Part shown: piece after piece, positions 47,072 through 59,760 of the stretch
Layout: each line of letters opens with the position of its first letter
Numbering within the stretch: position 1 is the first letter of the stretch
Assembly: GCA_023213395.1 (NCBI GenBank)
Contig: CM041465.1
Location: forward strand, 95,425,741 to 95,489,740
Source of the DNA: Cycas panzhihuaensis
Taxonomy: Eukaryota; Cycadophyta
Length of the DNA: 64,000 nucleotides
Direction: 5' to 3'
The notes under the pieces: model-generated
Database searches by the model: none
What the model saw: only the letters and a program-made list of their open reading frames with translations
What the model was told of the DNA's origin: nothing
Translations under genes and position numbers: made by a program

Positions 47072-48580
47072 TGTGGTATCGGAGCTTGCTTCCTTCATAT
47101 TCCCCACTTGCACTTTAATGGAGCCATCACTTCCTTCTCCCCACAATCCATGTGGTGAAGGAGATTGTGAAAGTGAATTTAGAAATATTTTCAAGTTATT
47201 ATGATAGCATATTTTGTATTGTTTTCCTTTCCTTTCTCTTTGCGGGTTTGGAAGCATAATACAAGGAGTTGTAAGGCCCAAGGATTCCAATCTTTTACGG
47301 CCATTCATGCTATCCCATTCTTCTTTTCTTTTCCTTTTTGTCCATTTAACGAGGGAAATCTTTGAAATTTTTCCAAAGATTTAGAAGAATGATTGTAAGG
47401 GAGTTTTACCCATTTTTAAAAGAATTTTGAGCCATTTAAAATATCTATCATTGTATGCTCTCACCTTGCCCATATTGGGATCTGGTGATAAAAATGATGG
47501 AAATTTCATATGGTATCATGTGTTAATGAGAGATTAGAAATTGAAATTTGCGAAATTCAATTTGATTATTGAACTTCACAGTGTCTGCAAAATCTTCTCT
47601 GAGAGATCCAATTGAAGTGATTCCAATTGTCAAAGATGGGGCTCTGAGTCTACTTTCCAGCACAAAAACCGGCACTTAATTTGGATGTCGTATGACGAAG
47701 TTATTGTTGTTTTAGTGAACAGCGATTATTTTAGTAAGAATTACGGAAAAATAGAATTTCCTAACTTTGCGGGGCTGTCAAAATGTTCCAGAACTCATTT
47801 GGACCTGATTCCACTTTACGAAGATGAAGCTCGAGTCTAGTTTGCGGCACAAAAACCGGCACTCCATTTCGACATCGTGGGAGAAAGTTATTGCAGATTT
47901 AGTGAAGAGTACTTTTTGTATTAACAAAAAAAAAAAAAAATGAAGAAAATTACTTCCTTCTTATAAGGCTTAAAAGCCCATTGTAAAAGTGAGAAAAAAA
48001 CACCTGGATCGGAACAATATCTGGTGTCCTCACTCACTTATTAGCATTGCATTTCAAAGACTCTAAAATCACTCAAAGCAAGCACTCCAAAGACACTTCA
48101 AGCAAGCACTCCAAAAGCACTCCAAGCAAGCATTATTTTCAGTTAAATGTACGTTTGATGCAATTCGATAATCTTTTCACTCTTCCTAAAAGGAACGCAT
48201 CACATACGCTATTTTCCGCCATCTTGTACCTGTTCACACACTCGCCAAGGTTGAGATACCTTGGTTGGCGAATCGCCGCCATAAAGGAGGTGTGGGTTTC
48301 AAGTTGGGTCTGGACTAAACCGAAATATTGGTGAGGTTTGGTTAGCCATACCATCGTGCCTCAATCAGGGATCATCCTGATAACCAACCGGGAAAACTGA
48401 AACTTTAATACAAGATTAAAATATACCCGATCCAATATCCGTCATAGCCATGGGTATGCACGTACCACTCTTTAGAGGAGGTATATAGCTGCTCATTGGT
48501 GAACTAGGTGAGGATTGGGAGTACCTGGGCTCCGTTGTGACTTGGATTTCATCACCAAGCACGATTGCGGGTATCGCGGG
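47072..48580 (+). other. Copia C leader, first part
   Basis: Begins with the PBS (TGGTATCGGAGC, 47074-47085). It holds two diverged copies of a unit with CACAAAAACCGGCACT (about 47660 and 47844), an A run at 47926-47940 and short CAAGCACTCCAA repeats (48071-48131). No gene is supported; the 95-aa frame at 48047 is only the repeat translated. Confidence 0.7.
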
Positions 48581-51056
48581 TGAAACGCTCTCCGCGGGAC
48601 AATGATCCAACGCCTAGCGGGAAGGGCATAAAACAATACGCTAAACAGGCTAAATAGCGAGGATCATACCTCGCAGGACGTCCGTCTTGGCCGGGCCGAG
48701 CTGCACGGCACTGCAAGGTGCCTGGTTGCTTCCAGGTAGCCGTGCAAGACGAGGCCTTCCTACCCTTCGGATGGCCGGGAAGGGAAAAGAATCCTCGCGC
48801 GTCGCTACTTCTCAAGGCAATGAGAAGGCGACGAGGGGACAACCAACTAAAAGTGTAAAGAATACGGGGTAGAATGCGGCTAGGGGATACAACGCAAACA
48901 AGCCTTCTATTCCTATGCTATGCAATGTAGCAAAGTAATACAAGAAAGCAAATGTAAAATAAACAGTTATTTTCCCTTCTTCTTTTATGTTCCTTTACCT
49001 ATCAAAGTAAATGCAAAGAGACATAAAAGCATAAAAGAAATACGAGAGATACGTGGAAAATACGGATACAGTCCGAGTAGAAAGCAGGTTCCCTCCTCGG
49101 TTGCGCTCCTTTCCTCCTCCCGCATGCAACGTCGATCGCAGACAACCAATCAGGGTGCACTTACCTCCCAAAAGCATGCAAGGACTAAACGAAATGAAGG
49201 AAACGAAAGCAAAGCTCAACCGAAAGGGAGAAGAAATACCATATGGGGTAGGCCAAGAAGCAGGTCGATCTCGCGCAATGATTCCTCCAACGCAATCCCG
49301 CAAACAATCCCAACAAACGCCTTCCTCTCGGGAGAGAGGCTCTGGCACAACAAGATATATGTGTATATCGAAAATGAAATCAACTACGCTAGAAAATGTA
49401 GTTAAGCACCAACATGTAACGAAATGAAACAAGGTCGCCTTGATAAATATGCGGACTGCCGTACACCATAAAGCGCACCAAATGGGATTGGGTGTAGCCC
49501 CGGGACGGCTAACTCACCCCCGAGAGGTCTCCACAGGTATAGGGAAAAGCAGTGCTAGCATGCAACAAGGTGAGTCATGTAGTAACAAATTTCCTACACC
49601 AAGAGGGAAACTCAACCCAACTCTCCAGGCTTCCCTAGCTCAGTTTCCTAAGAAGGCGGGTGCTAAAGGGAGAGAGGATAAGGGACGGAACCCTTGGGAG
49701 AAGGACGGCAATGGGGACGGAACCACTATCTCCCTCAAATCCTCGTGAAACCCTTTATCTTGGCTAGCTTAGGAAATGGTAGAAGAGAAAGCTAAGAGGA
49801 AAGGATGGATCTCGAGGAATGCAAGAAAATGTACCCAATCTAGGCGACACTATAGTAAGCCACAACTAGGTAAGGTTACTTGCATCAAGTGACAAAGGAG
49901 ATCCCAAAGGAAGTTCACGCAAAAGAGGGAGAAGAGCTTGCAAATAGAACAACAAAAAGCAAGGAAAAATGCACCAACAAGAGACAAGAAATACCTTGAA
50001 TGAAGGAGAGCATACATGCATGCACCTTGGCTACTTGAAGCAGCAGCACAAGCAATGTCTAAAGGCTGGTTTTAAGTGTCCTTTGCAAGAAGATGGAAGG
50101 AGGAAGCTCCGTGCAAGATGGGAGCTAGAAGTTGTCCTTTGGAGTAGTCTTTCTTGTGAAGAAATGCTTTGGATCTTTGAGTATTTGTAAGAGAAGGTGA
50201 AGCTTGTGATGGAGGCGTGAGGCGTGAATGGCCTGCAACTCAGTGGTAGTAGCCACTTCACCTCGCTCAAGCCGTACATGAAAATCCTTAGTTTCTGTGT
50301 TTTCCTTTGTCTTTTTGTAGAGAGTTTTTGCTTGGAAATCTAGAAAAGTGAACTCAAGAATGAGGCAAATGAGTGAAAAAAGGGTTTTATGCCTTGGGCA
50401 CAGCAAGTGAACGTTGGGGGCCTTGGGGCGCCTCGATCGTCTGAGCCACGCCAGATTCATGAAACGCCGCCATCGTCGCGTGGCTTCTTTTTTTAAAATT
50501 TTAAAGCGGTCGTCTGCGGCAAACTTCGCAGTCTGCAAACTCATGATGCAAGCTTAGTTTACCATGATGCATGCATCGAAACTCAAAAAGAGGAAAAATA
50601 CATTATAAAAGTCATAAACATCGGCTTTTAGGGTAAAATCAATGAGCACGAAATATATCAAGCGGGGAAGGCCGAGGCGGTGGGCAAGTACTCAAAATGG
50701 TGCAAGAGCCCTAACTAAGGGTTAAACCAGGGCTTAGGAAGGGTTTGCAACATAAGTGGCATGTGGCAATAAGCAAACGAAGCAGTGGCGGAGCATCACG
50801 AAGACCATGGAGACATCGTGGTGGTGGTCATGCCATACGGTGTCGCATCCGCTTATGGATGCCCCTTGTGAGTCGTCATAGGCTAAGAGGTGGTTAGGCA
50901 CATGCATAATGAGCAGCAAACAAGCGATGCGTGCGGCGGGGCACATGTCAATCAAACTATTCTAAATTACCTTAGCAATCATAAGTAAGAAAAGTAAGAA
51001 CATATACACTGACAAACCCGTGTCGATCGTCCGAGTCCATTCCCGATAGCAGAACA
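48581..51056 (-). repeat. Element B 3' LTR (left)
   Basis: 2476 bp, starting TGAAACGCTCTCCGCG and ending ATAGCAGAACA. It matches 55818-58313. ORFs inside are not genes. Confidence 0.96.
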
Positions 51057-52382
51057 TCGCCTCGCGGCAGAGCCTCACTGCTCAGAAGCGTAATGTGATG
51101 GCGAATGCTGACAATCAAGAAAACATGAGTAGCACATGCATATATATAGATAAGAGCAATCAAGAGCAGCACATGATCCAAGGGTGTAGGCAAGTGTCGT
51201 GGCGGAACGCGTGGACAAGGGAGACAGAGACGAGGACAACGTAGGCCGCCACGCCGCACAGGCATCGACCAAACCGGTGAAGAATACGACGGATGCCCGC
51301 TGCCAAGGTGCAACGTGAAGTAAGAGGGCATCCAACAAAGCGAGCAAGCATATCTAGCAAAGAACCGGAGACTTGGGCACGGGCTGGCCAGACAAGCCTC
51401 CACATGAAATGGTGTGTATCATGTATGATAGAGGTAGCATGTATGACTTGTTTTGTAAATGAGTATTTTGTATGTTGTAAACGTACATATGTTGTAGATA
51501 TTTGTTGTAAATATTTTGTCGTAAAATGCATGTGTTTCCTTCCATGTATGGCCATACGTCTAACAGGAGCACACACAACCACCGTAAACAGAGGTGATCG
51601 AGAGACGTGGGGTTAGAAGATAGGGCGACATGCACGTCCACAGGGGAGCATAGAGGAATATGCGAAGGAAACCACAAGCACGGGAGGGGGAGTAACGATA
51701 CTCCCTAGCGTCATCCTAGTTGGAGGATGCCCAAGTAGGAGGACAAAGGTTCCCAAGAGCATACGGGAACGCGGGTTCCATGAGGAACCTAAACAAAACC
51801 AAGAGAAATCCACCTCAAACCGCCATTCCGCAGCTTGGGGAGAATGGAGACGATTCAAAATGGTAGTTTAAGCTCGTTTCGGAGCAAGGATCCATCTTAA
51901 ATTGCCATTCAACCCATGGTTGGGAAGAATGAGAACAATCTGAGATGGTAGTTTAGGCTCGCTTTGAGCAAGAATCTATCTTAAATTGCCATTCCACCCG
52001 TGGTTGGGAGGAATGGGAACAATTTAAAATGGTAGTTTAGGCTCGCTTTGAGCGAAGAGAGGAAGAGGTGTGCCCAGGCCCCATAAAGGTAGGGGTAGTC
52101 GCACGCAAGGTAGGAGATAGGTGATGAAGAGTAGGCCTAGTGTGACTAGGTCTACCAAAGAACTTGCTATGGTCAATCGATGAGTGCAACTGACCGGACG
52201 CCGATGGATCGCATGGCAAGGTTGCATACGAGTAAGAGTGGCTCTAGTCAGAGGTAAGGATCTAGAGCGTGAAGAAGAAGTGCCTCACGAGTGGCTCGCC
52301 GACGGGCGCCCACGTGAAACCGCCGGGGGGCCGAGAAGGTAAAATAAATGGTCGGTTTAGGACCAAAGGGCTCCTGGAGCCA
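51057..52382. other. Element B spacer, archaeal RNase H absent
   Basis: Similar to the A sequence 28691-29090 up to about 51405, then it jumps to the equivalent of about 30540 in A, so the RNase H segment is missing. It contains a three-copy tandem repeat (51808-52056). No coding region is recognised. Confidence 0.75.
51808..52056. repeat. Three-copy tandem repeat, 82-84-bp unit
   Basis: Copies start at 51808, 51890 and 51974, each with ATC(C/T)A(C/T)CT near the start and TGGTAGTTTA(A/G)GCTCG near the end. Element A has one copy (about 30928-31010). Confidence 0.92.
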
Positions 52383-55300
52383 TCAGAGAATGAGGAAGAG
52401 CGGAATATCCGATCGAGATATTCCCCAGTGCTCGCGAAACCGTGGTGACACGTCGAGGAGAGGGCCCATAACCCTCGCTATCCGAATCGAATCACTTATG
52501 GCGCTTAAGTAATCAGAACCACCCACGCCAATAGGGGCAAACCTAACTAGGTTTGGCTCATGACGTGGCATAGGGCTCGGCCGATGAAGGTCGGCCTCCT
52601 CAAACAAAGGTCCCACTAAGGGGTAACCTCCTCGGATCGCTATCTTCATCATCGAAACACCGGCAGTCGGATGAGAGGTGTGAGACTAAGATAGGCTCAC
52701 GAGCGACAACTTTAACTTGTCCTTCATGGACAAATTTAAGTTGCCCACTGCGGAGCAGATCGCCCCATCCGGGTCGAGCCATGGTCGGCCCAACAAGAGG
52801 TTGTACTCTACATCGACATCGAGTACAAAGAACTTCGATGTAAGCTTTTCCTCCTAAGGTGAGGGATAGGAGATCGCCCCAGAGGGACTTCTCGGCCCCA
52901 TCATACCCTTGGCATTTCCAAGGATGACTAAGAGCTACTATGCTAGCTCCTTGAGCATACGCACAGCATAGCATTAACCGAGGAGCCATTATCTACAATG
53001 GTCCTCTTGATGATACAATCGGAGTGTCAATGGTAATGACGAATCTGCACGTAAAAGCTTCTCCCGCTTGGGGAGATGGGAGATCTCTAGGATCAAATGA
53101 GATGACAGGTGGCCCATGGGAGGTAGCACCTATCGCATGGATGGAAGCATCTTGTTGGCCAAGAGCTTCAAGAAGAAGAGCACGTTGCTCAGGGCAGCTT
53201 CTCAAGACGTCCATCAAGGACATTCCCGCGGCGACGGTGTAGAGCTCATCAACGATGGAAAAGGGCTTACCCTTCCCTGTGGGTTGGGTAAGGGCTCTCC
53301 TAAAGTCGAATCGACCTGGGCGGACGGGAATAGTCTTGGGAAGCGCAGGAATCTCCGGAGGAACCGCCCTAAGAGGATCAAGGTGCGATGTGGATGAAGA
53401 GGCACCTTGCCTCTTTAGCACTTTGGGACCCAAGTTAAGGCATATAACGGAGTGGTCTCAAGCAATTGGACAACCTTCTTTCCTTATAGCGGGACCGCTG
53501 AAGGTGATGGAGCACTACGGCGGTCGTGGAGCGCCAAGGTGAAGGTGACCTCGCACACCCTTCCCTCTACCATGCGAAGGGTGAGAATCGGGGACCCATC
53601 CCGATTCTCGTATCTTTTGGACATCACGACCGCTCCCCATGTTTGGGGAACGGGTCTCTATGAACAGGCTGATCGAGGTTAGGTCTCGATGCTCGCCTGG
53701 GGGACGAGTCGCGTGGGTGCTGTGCCCGGCAACGCGCATCGTCATGGAAACACTCCGTGGATGGAACACCACCTCTTCTCAAGGGAGGATCGATCCTCCT
53801 TGCTTGAGAAGACTGGGTGTTGCCCCTTTGGGGGGCATCGCACGAGAAGTCTGCTGGATAGGTCTATGGGAGGTAGGCGATGAAGGAGGTTGGAGTTTAA
53901 GCTCCTTCATCGTGCTCGAATGAGCGAATGGCGAGGTAAGCGATCTAGGGTCCTCTCACGGGTGAGAGGTGGTCCCACGGCCGCCAAGGTGCGCGGTCTC
54001 CTTCGCCGGAGGAGGCGCCCGCGACGCTGGCGAGGGCTTGGGAGGTTTCGAGACCCGCTGATCTCAATGGCCTCCAACGCCAAGCACTGAATCGCGTGAG
54101 TCACACGTGGTTGCCCCCATCTTGAGGACCTCCACGTGCACCTCGTGACGTGCATTGACAAATGCATCCTCTTCAACTCCTCGTGCAATGTGGCCTTGGT
54201 GGAATGAAGAAGGTCGTGAAAACGTCGCACAAAGTCACGATTCATCTCATCGTGACCTTGTTTGAGCGACAGCGCCTTCATTCCGCCGAATGGACCCACG
54301 CCAAAGTAGTTGACGAACTCGCCCACTACCGGAATGAGGAAATCAAATGGGCGTGAAGGCGGTAGAACCACTTGAGGGCGCCACCGCAAGGACCGCGTGA
54401 AGAGCTTCATCAAGATATGGTCGTAGGCCCAATAGTCGATGCACGCCATGGAAAAGTCACAAGACATGTTCTTGGGTCTCATGATAAGTCCCATCAAATT
54501 TGGGAACTTCAGGAGGGTGAGGCAGCAAGTTAGTTCTCAACGCCTCAACAGATAAGGGCGTCGACCTATAGTCCACGAAAGGACGTGTCCTTGCCTGGGC
54601 TAAAGGATCGACAACTGCCAAAGGCACGGACGGGGGTGTCGGTCCCATCCCTCCTTGAGGAAACACCCCTTGTGGGAAGGGGGTCTGCGGGTAGATGTTC
54701 TGGAAAGGAGGCGCGCTTCCTTATGCTGACGCAGCAGCAGGGTAGCGCCGACATCGGAAACAGAGGATGGGGGACCGGGTTTTGCCCATATGGGCCACCC
54801 GTAGGTGGCGCGACCCCATATGGGTGCAACGGGTCCACTCCATGTATGGAGGTGGTTTCCCTTGCCCCGCCCACAAGGTTGTGACGGTAGCACAGGGGCA
54901 CGAAAGAGAAGGACCACCAACCGGTTACGGACGATGTAGGAGTGGGTCCTACATGGCTAGCGGCGGCGCTAGTAGGGCCTCGAGGCCTACTAGGGAACGC
55001 GCGCGCCACGTTCGGCGGCACGCGGCGTTTGGTTTGAGCAAGGCATACTAACCCCGAGTTGAGGGAAAGATGCGCCGCAGTCCCGAGGAAGTGGGACCAC
55101 GACTAGGGGCGGCGCAACACTCGCCTTAGCGCCGGGTAGACACGCAGATAGACGTGTGGCGCAAGGAGCATCAATCGTCAGAGATGACGTGGGCATGGAT
55201 GAGGAAGACGCCACGCTATGTAGCATTTCCGTAAACCATCTAGGAGGTGGATGGCGAATCGCCGAAAGTACTCACGAGCACCTCGACCGGCTACGGAGGG

Positions 55301-55650
55301 GTATCCTCATAGCCATATGAGGTCAAGGGACTTCGAAGTAGGGGATCTCAGGCGCCTCGTAAGGCTCGCCCGGGGTGGCGGGTCTCACGAGTGGCCGGAT
55401 CTTCCACCGCATGAGTGGAAGGCTCAAAATCTTCGGTGGAAATGGTCATCGTGGTAATAGATGGAATCCTCGCCTCACGTGGATTCGGATGACGGCGAGG
55501 AACTCTTGAGTTCCCGGGCCATGGCATGGTAGGCCCAATCGGACGGTAACCTTCCATTGCCGAAACGGGTTCGACGATGGAATGAAACGCGACGATTGGT
55601 CTTCTAACAACCATGCAAACCTCGCAAGCGGCGAGAACGTCGCGATGCAA
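52383..55650 (-). pseudogene. Element B gag-protease, heavily frameshifted
   Basis: Blocks align in order with element A on the minus strand: gag N-terminal half (55650-54566; YGVAPPTGGPYGQNPVPHP), gag core (54497-53907; SFSMACIDYWAYDHILMKLF, QGHDEMNRDFVRRFHDLL), knuckle region (about 53790), pre-protease (53433-52993; RPGRFDFRRALTQPTGKGKP, FSIVDELYTVAAGMSLMDVL) and protease (52989-52600). The protease triplet reads D-N-G near 52985. After APIGVGG (about 52520) the similarity to A ends; the FAWDYADM and GPFVII blocks of A are not found. Many 1-2-nt breaks separate the blocks. Confidence 0.9.
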
Positions 55651-55794
55651 CGCCCGCGAGCGTTGTTAGAAAAAGCGAAAAGGAAAAGAAAGGAAAGACC
55701 GCAAACCCGCTGGGGTTGCCCAACTCAAAACATGTAATGCGAACCTACCTAAAGGCAAGAGCACCAACACGGCGGGGAAGCGATCTAGCTCCTT

Positions 55795-55817
55795 ATGGCG
55801 CCCCGGTATGGTCGCCA
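55795..55817 (-). other. Element B primer-binding site
   Basis: Minus-strand TGGCGACCATACCGGGGCG directly abuts the 5' LTR; same core as in element A. Confidence 0.78.
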
Positions 55818-58313
55818 TGAAACGCCTCCGCGAGGCAATGATCCAACGCCTAGCGAAGGGCATAAAACAATACGCTAAGCAAAGCTAAATAGCGAGGATC
55901 ATACCGCAGGATGTCCGCAGGCGCCGAGCGTGGCACGGATCGCAAGGTGCTGGTTGCTTCTGTGTAGCTGCAAGACGAGGCCTTCCTACCCTTCGGATGG
56001 CCGGGAAGGGAAAAGAATCCTCGCGCGTCGCTACTTCTCAAGGCAATGAGAAGGCGACGAGGGGGCAACCAACCATGTAAAGAATACGGGGTAGAATGCG
56101 GCTAGGGGATACAATGCAAACAAGCCTTCTATTCCTATGCTATGCAATGTAGCAAAGTAATACAAGAAAGCAAATGTAAAATAAACAGTTATTTTCCCTT
56201 CTTCTTTTATGTTCCTTTACCTATCAAAGTAAATGCAAAGAGACATAAAAGCATAAAAGAAATACGAGAGATACGTGGAAAATACCTGGATACGGCGTCC
56301 GAGTAGAAACGCAGGTTCCCCTCCTCGGTTGCGCTCCTTTCCTCCTCCCGCGCATGCAACGTCGATCGCAGATAACGAACGGGGTGCACTTACCTCCCCA
56401 AAAGCATGCAAGGACTAAACGAAATGAAGGAAACGAAAGCAAAGCTCAACCGAAAAGGGAGAAGAAATACCATATGGGGCCGACCGGCAACCGGTCGATC
56501 TCGTGCAATGATTCCTCCAACGCAATCCTGCAAACAATCCCAACAAACGCCTTCCTCCTGGAGAGAGGCTACGAAGCACAACAAGATATATGTGTATATA
56601 CCGAAAATGAAATCAACTACGCTAGAAAATGTAGTTAAGCACCAACATGTAACGAAAATGAAACAAGGTAGCGATAAATATGGACTGTCGTACACCATAA
56701 ACCGCACCATATGGGACTGGGTGTAGCCTCTGGATGGCTAACTCACCCACGAGTGGTCTCCACACGGTATAGGGAAAACAGTGCTAGCATGCAACAAGGT
56801 GAGTCATGTAGTAACAAATTTCCTACACCAAGAGGGAAACTCAACCCAACTCTCCAAGGCTTCCCTAGCCCCGTTTCCTAAGAAGGCATGCTAAAGGGAG
56901 AGAGAGGATAAGGGATGAACCCTTGGGGAGAAGGACTAATGGGGGACGGAACCCGCCTATCTCCCTCAAATCCTCGTGAAAACCCTTTATCTTAGGCTAG
57001 CTTAGGAAATGGTAGAAGAGAAAGGTAAAAGGATAAGGATGGATCTCGAGGGAATGCAAGAAAATGTACCCAATCTAGGGCAGCACTATAGTAAGCCACA
57101 ACTAGGTAAGGTTACTTGCATCAAGTGACAAAGGAGATCCCAAAGGATGTTCACGCAAAAGAGGGAGAAGAGCTTGCAAATAGAACAACAAAAAGCAAGG
57201 AAAAATGCACCAACAAGAGACAAGAAATACCTTGAATGAAGGAGAGCATGCATGCATGCACCTTGGCTACTTGAAGCAGCAGCACAAGCAATGTCTAAAG
57301 GCTGGTTTTACGTGTCCTTTGCAAGAAGATGGAAGGAGGAAGCTCCGTGCAAGATGGGAGCTAGAAGTTGTCCTTTGGAGTAGTCTTTCTTGTGAAGAAA
57401 TGCTTTGGATCTTTGAGTATTTGTAAGAGAAGGTGAAGCTTGTGATGGAGAGACGAGGGGCGTGAATGGCCCCGCAACTCCACCGGTAGTAGCCCACTTC
57501 ATACGCTCAATGCACGTACATGAAAATCCTTAGTTTCGTGTTTTCCTTTGTCTTTTGTAGAGAGTTTTGCTTGAAGTCTAGAAAAGTAAACTCAAGAATG
57601 AGGCAAATGAGTGAAAAAGGGTTTTTATGCCTTGGGCATAGCAAGTGAACGTTGGGGCCTTGGGCGCCTCGATCGTATGGAGCCACGCTGGCAGCTTCAT
57701 AAAACGCGCCTTGTCGCGTGGCTTCTTTTTTAAAATTTTAAACAGTCGTCTGCATGCAAACTTGGCAGGCATTGCAAACTCCGGCATCAAGCTTAGTTTA
57801 CCGCATGATTGCATCGAAACTCAAAAAAAGAGGAAAAATACATTATAAAAGTCATAAACATCAGTTTTTAGGGTAAAATCAGGGGCTGAGCCTGAAATAT
57901 ATCAACTGGGGGAAGGCCCAGGCAGTGGGCAAGTACTCAAAATGGTGCAAAGAGCCCTAACTAAGGGTTAAACCAGGCTTAGGAAGGGTTTGCAACATAA
58001 GTGGCATGTGGCAATAAGCACAAACGAGCTGGCAGGAGCATCCTGAAAGACCATGGAGACATCGTGAGTGGCTGTACGCCATACGGGGTGTCGCATCCGC
58101 TTATGGATGCCTCACCGTGAGTCGTCATAGGCTAAGAGGTGCCGTTAGGCATATGCATAATGAACAGGCAAACGAGCAATGCGTGCAGGCAGGCACATGT
58201 CAATCAAACTATTCTAAATTACCTTAGCAATCATAAGTAAGAAAAGTAAGAACATATACCTGCACAAACCTGTGTCGATGCATCCCGAGTCCATTCCCGA
58301 TAGCCGGGAAACA
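55818..58313 (-). repeat. Element B 5' LTR (right)
   Basis: 2496 bp, starting TGAAACGCCTCCGCG and ending TAGCCGGGAAACA. Its last 30 bp resemble the LTR ends of element A (CCATTCCCG...CCGGGAAACA). Confidence 0.96.
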
Positions 58314-58318
58314 GCGGG

Positions 58319-58818
58319 TGAAGGCCAAATTAATTCTACTAGAAGCCTAGGCATCCCTTCAACAACCTCAACTACACGTTGGACACAAGTTAGAGGTTAT
58401 TGGGTTGATTACGCATCCTACATTCGAGCTTCAAGTTGTGTAAACCTAGTGATGTCAACTTCTACATTGGCCTATAATCTTGTATATTGATCACTTACTT
58501 ATTTGTAAAAAGTGATCCATAGTGTAATCACAATCATAGTGCTTCTCATATTCCTGCTGCGTCAGGTTAATATTTGCCACAAGTGTTAGTGGCCAATTTT
58601 TATCATAGTTCTTCTCATATTCCTGCGTCAGTTAATATTTGTCACAAGTGTTGGTGACTTTTCTCTAAGTTGCTCCCTTCATCTTTGAGCAACCATTCTC
58701 ACTTCTTCTTCCTTCTTCTACACTACTTCATTACATTTCCCATTTGTAAATAGTGATCGGTCATTTATTACCATCACTTTTATAGTCCTTGTTCATTTCT
58801 TCCCTTCTAAAAGACACA
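58319..58818 (+). other. Copia C leader, second part
   Basis: Continues the leader after gypsy B. It contains a two-copy repeat of 69-bp period at 58533-58667 (ATCATAGT.CTTCTCATATTCC; CACAAGTGTT(A/G)GTG). The gag start codon follows at 58819. Confidence 0.75.
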
Positions 58819-59760
58819 ATGTCTTCACAATTCAAGCAAAATGTGAACCGCATTCTAAAAGGGAAAGAAAATTGGGACATGTGGTTCATCGTGTCGGAAA
58901 TCTTGCAAAGTATGAAGGTCTATGGAGAGATCACTTACAACCTACACCACTGCTGCAGCCTACTACCACAATCGCTTCAAGCAGGAGGTGCTCCAACCGC
59001 CCCATCAAGTCAGTAGCTAAACGCCAATGGGAACTTGATGATGATAAAATCCGTGCAGGGGATATCGCTTGTCACCGATTATTCCTCGCATAATCTCATT
59101 GATGAAGCCGTACATGATACAAGATGGAAAGTTCTTGAAGTTCTTAAGAAGAACTTTGACACTAAATCGACTTAGAATTTGTTCACTTAGTCTCAAGATG
59201 AACAAATTGAAAATGCAAAAGGACATGCAAGTGAGACAATCAATCTCCTTCGTCCAATCAAGCAAGCCATTGATAAAGATTTTAAAACTCAATGCATTAC
59301 ATGGGCTTTCTTGATTCAACATGTCTCCATATCCCATTATAAAAATCTATTGGGAGTCTTCAATCCAAAGGAACTTTAAAGACCCTAAACTTTGAGGATC
59401 TCCGATAAGTTCATTGGATTTGATAAGACCTTTGATACCAACTTTGCCACTACATCGATCCAATTGATCCGCTTTTGAAGTGGAAGAAGATCTTTGTTAC
59501 ACCAAAAATCAAGGTCAATACTCTCGTAGAGGTGGTAATTCAGGAAGAGGAAGAGGCGGAGACAACAAGGACAACGTCCTCTTAGTCAACAGTGCTCCTC
59601 AATTCCAACAAAAAGCGATCTCAAGGCCAAGGGCAAAATAATCAACTGGACCTAGATCCAAGAATCGAGACAATCCAAAATCTAATACTTGACCGGAAAT
59701 CAAACAATCGTGTGCCAAAGGTGTAATAGAAAAGGACATTATGCCAAAAATTGCAGAACT
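58819..59760 (+). pseudogene. Copia C gag
   Basis: Starts MSSQFKQNVNRILKGKENWD at 58819 and continues WFIVSEILQSMKVYGEI. The frame then breaks repeatedly through 59690. The zinc knuckle is intact in a later frame at 59707-59750 (CQRCNRKGHYAKNC, C-X2-C-X4-H-X4-C). Gag would form the particle and bind the RNA. Confidence 0.88.

Larger units (their letters stand above)
48581..58313 (-). mobile_element. Element B: non-autonomous Tat-like gypsy nested in copia C
   Basis: A 9733-bp element with an exact target duplication GCGGG (48576-48580 and 58314-58318). LTRs 48581-51056 and 55818-58313, both TG...CA. It shares PBS type, gag, protease and spacer with element A, but ends its pol soon after the protease. 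It lacks RT, RNase H, integrase and the archaeal RNase H. The gag frame is broken many times relative to A. Confidence 0.96.

Noticed and set aside
48047-48334. 95-aa ORF rich in Ser, Lys and His
   Set aside because: Its start is a translation of short CAAGCACTCCAA repeats in the copia C leader.
48920-49748. Basic 102-161-aa ORFs in the gypsy B LTR, which might suggest an accessory protein
   Set aside because: The partner LTR (56150-56960) breaks the same frames with indels, and no domain is seen.
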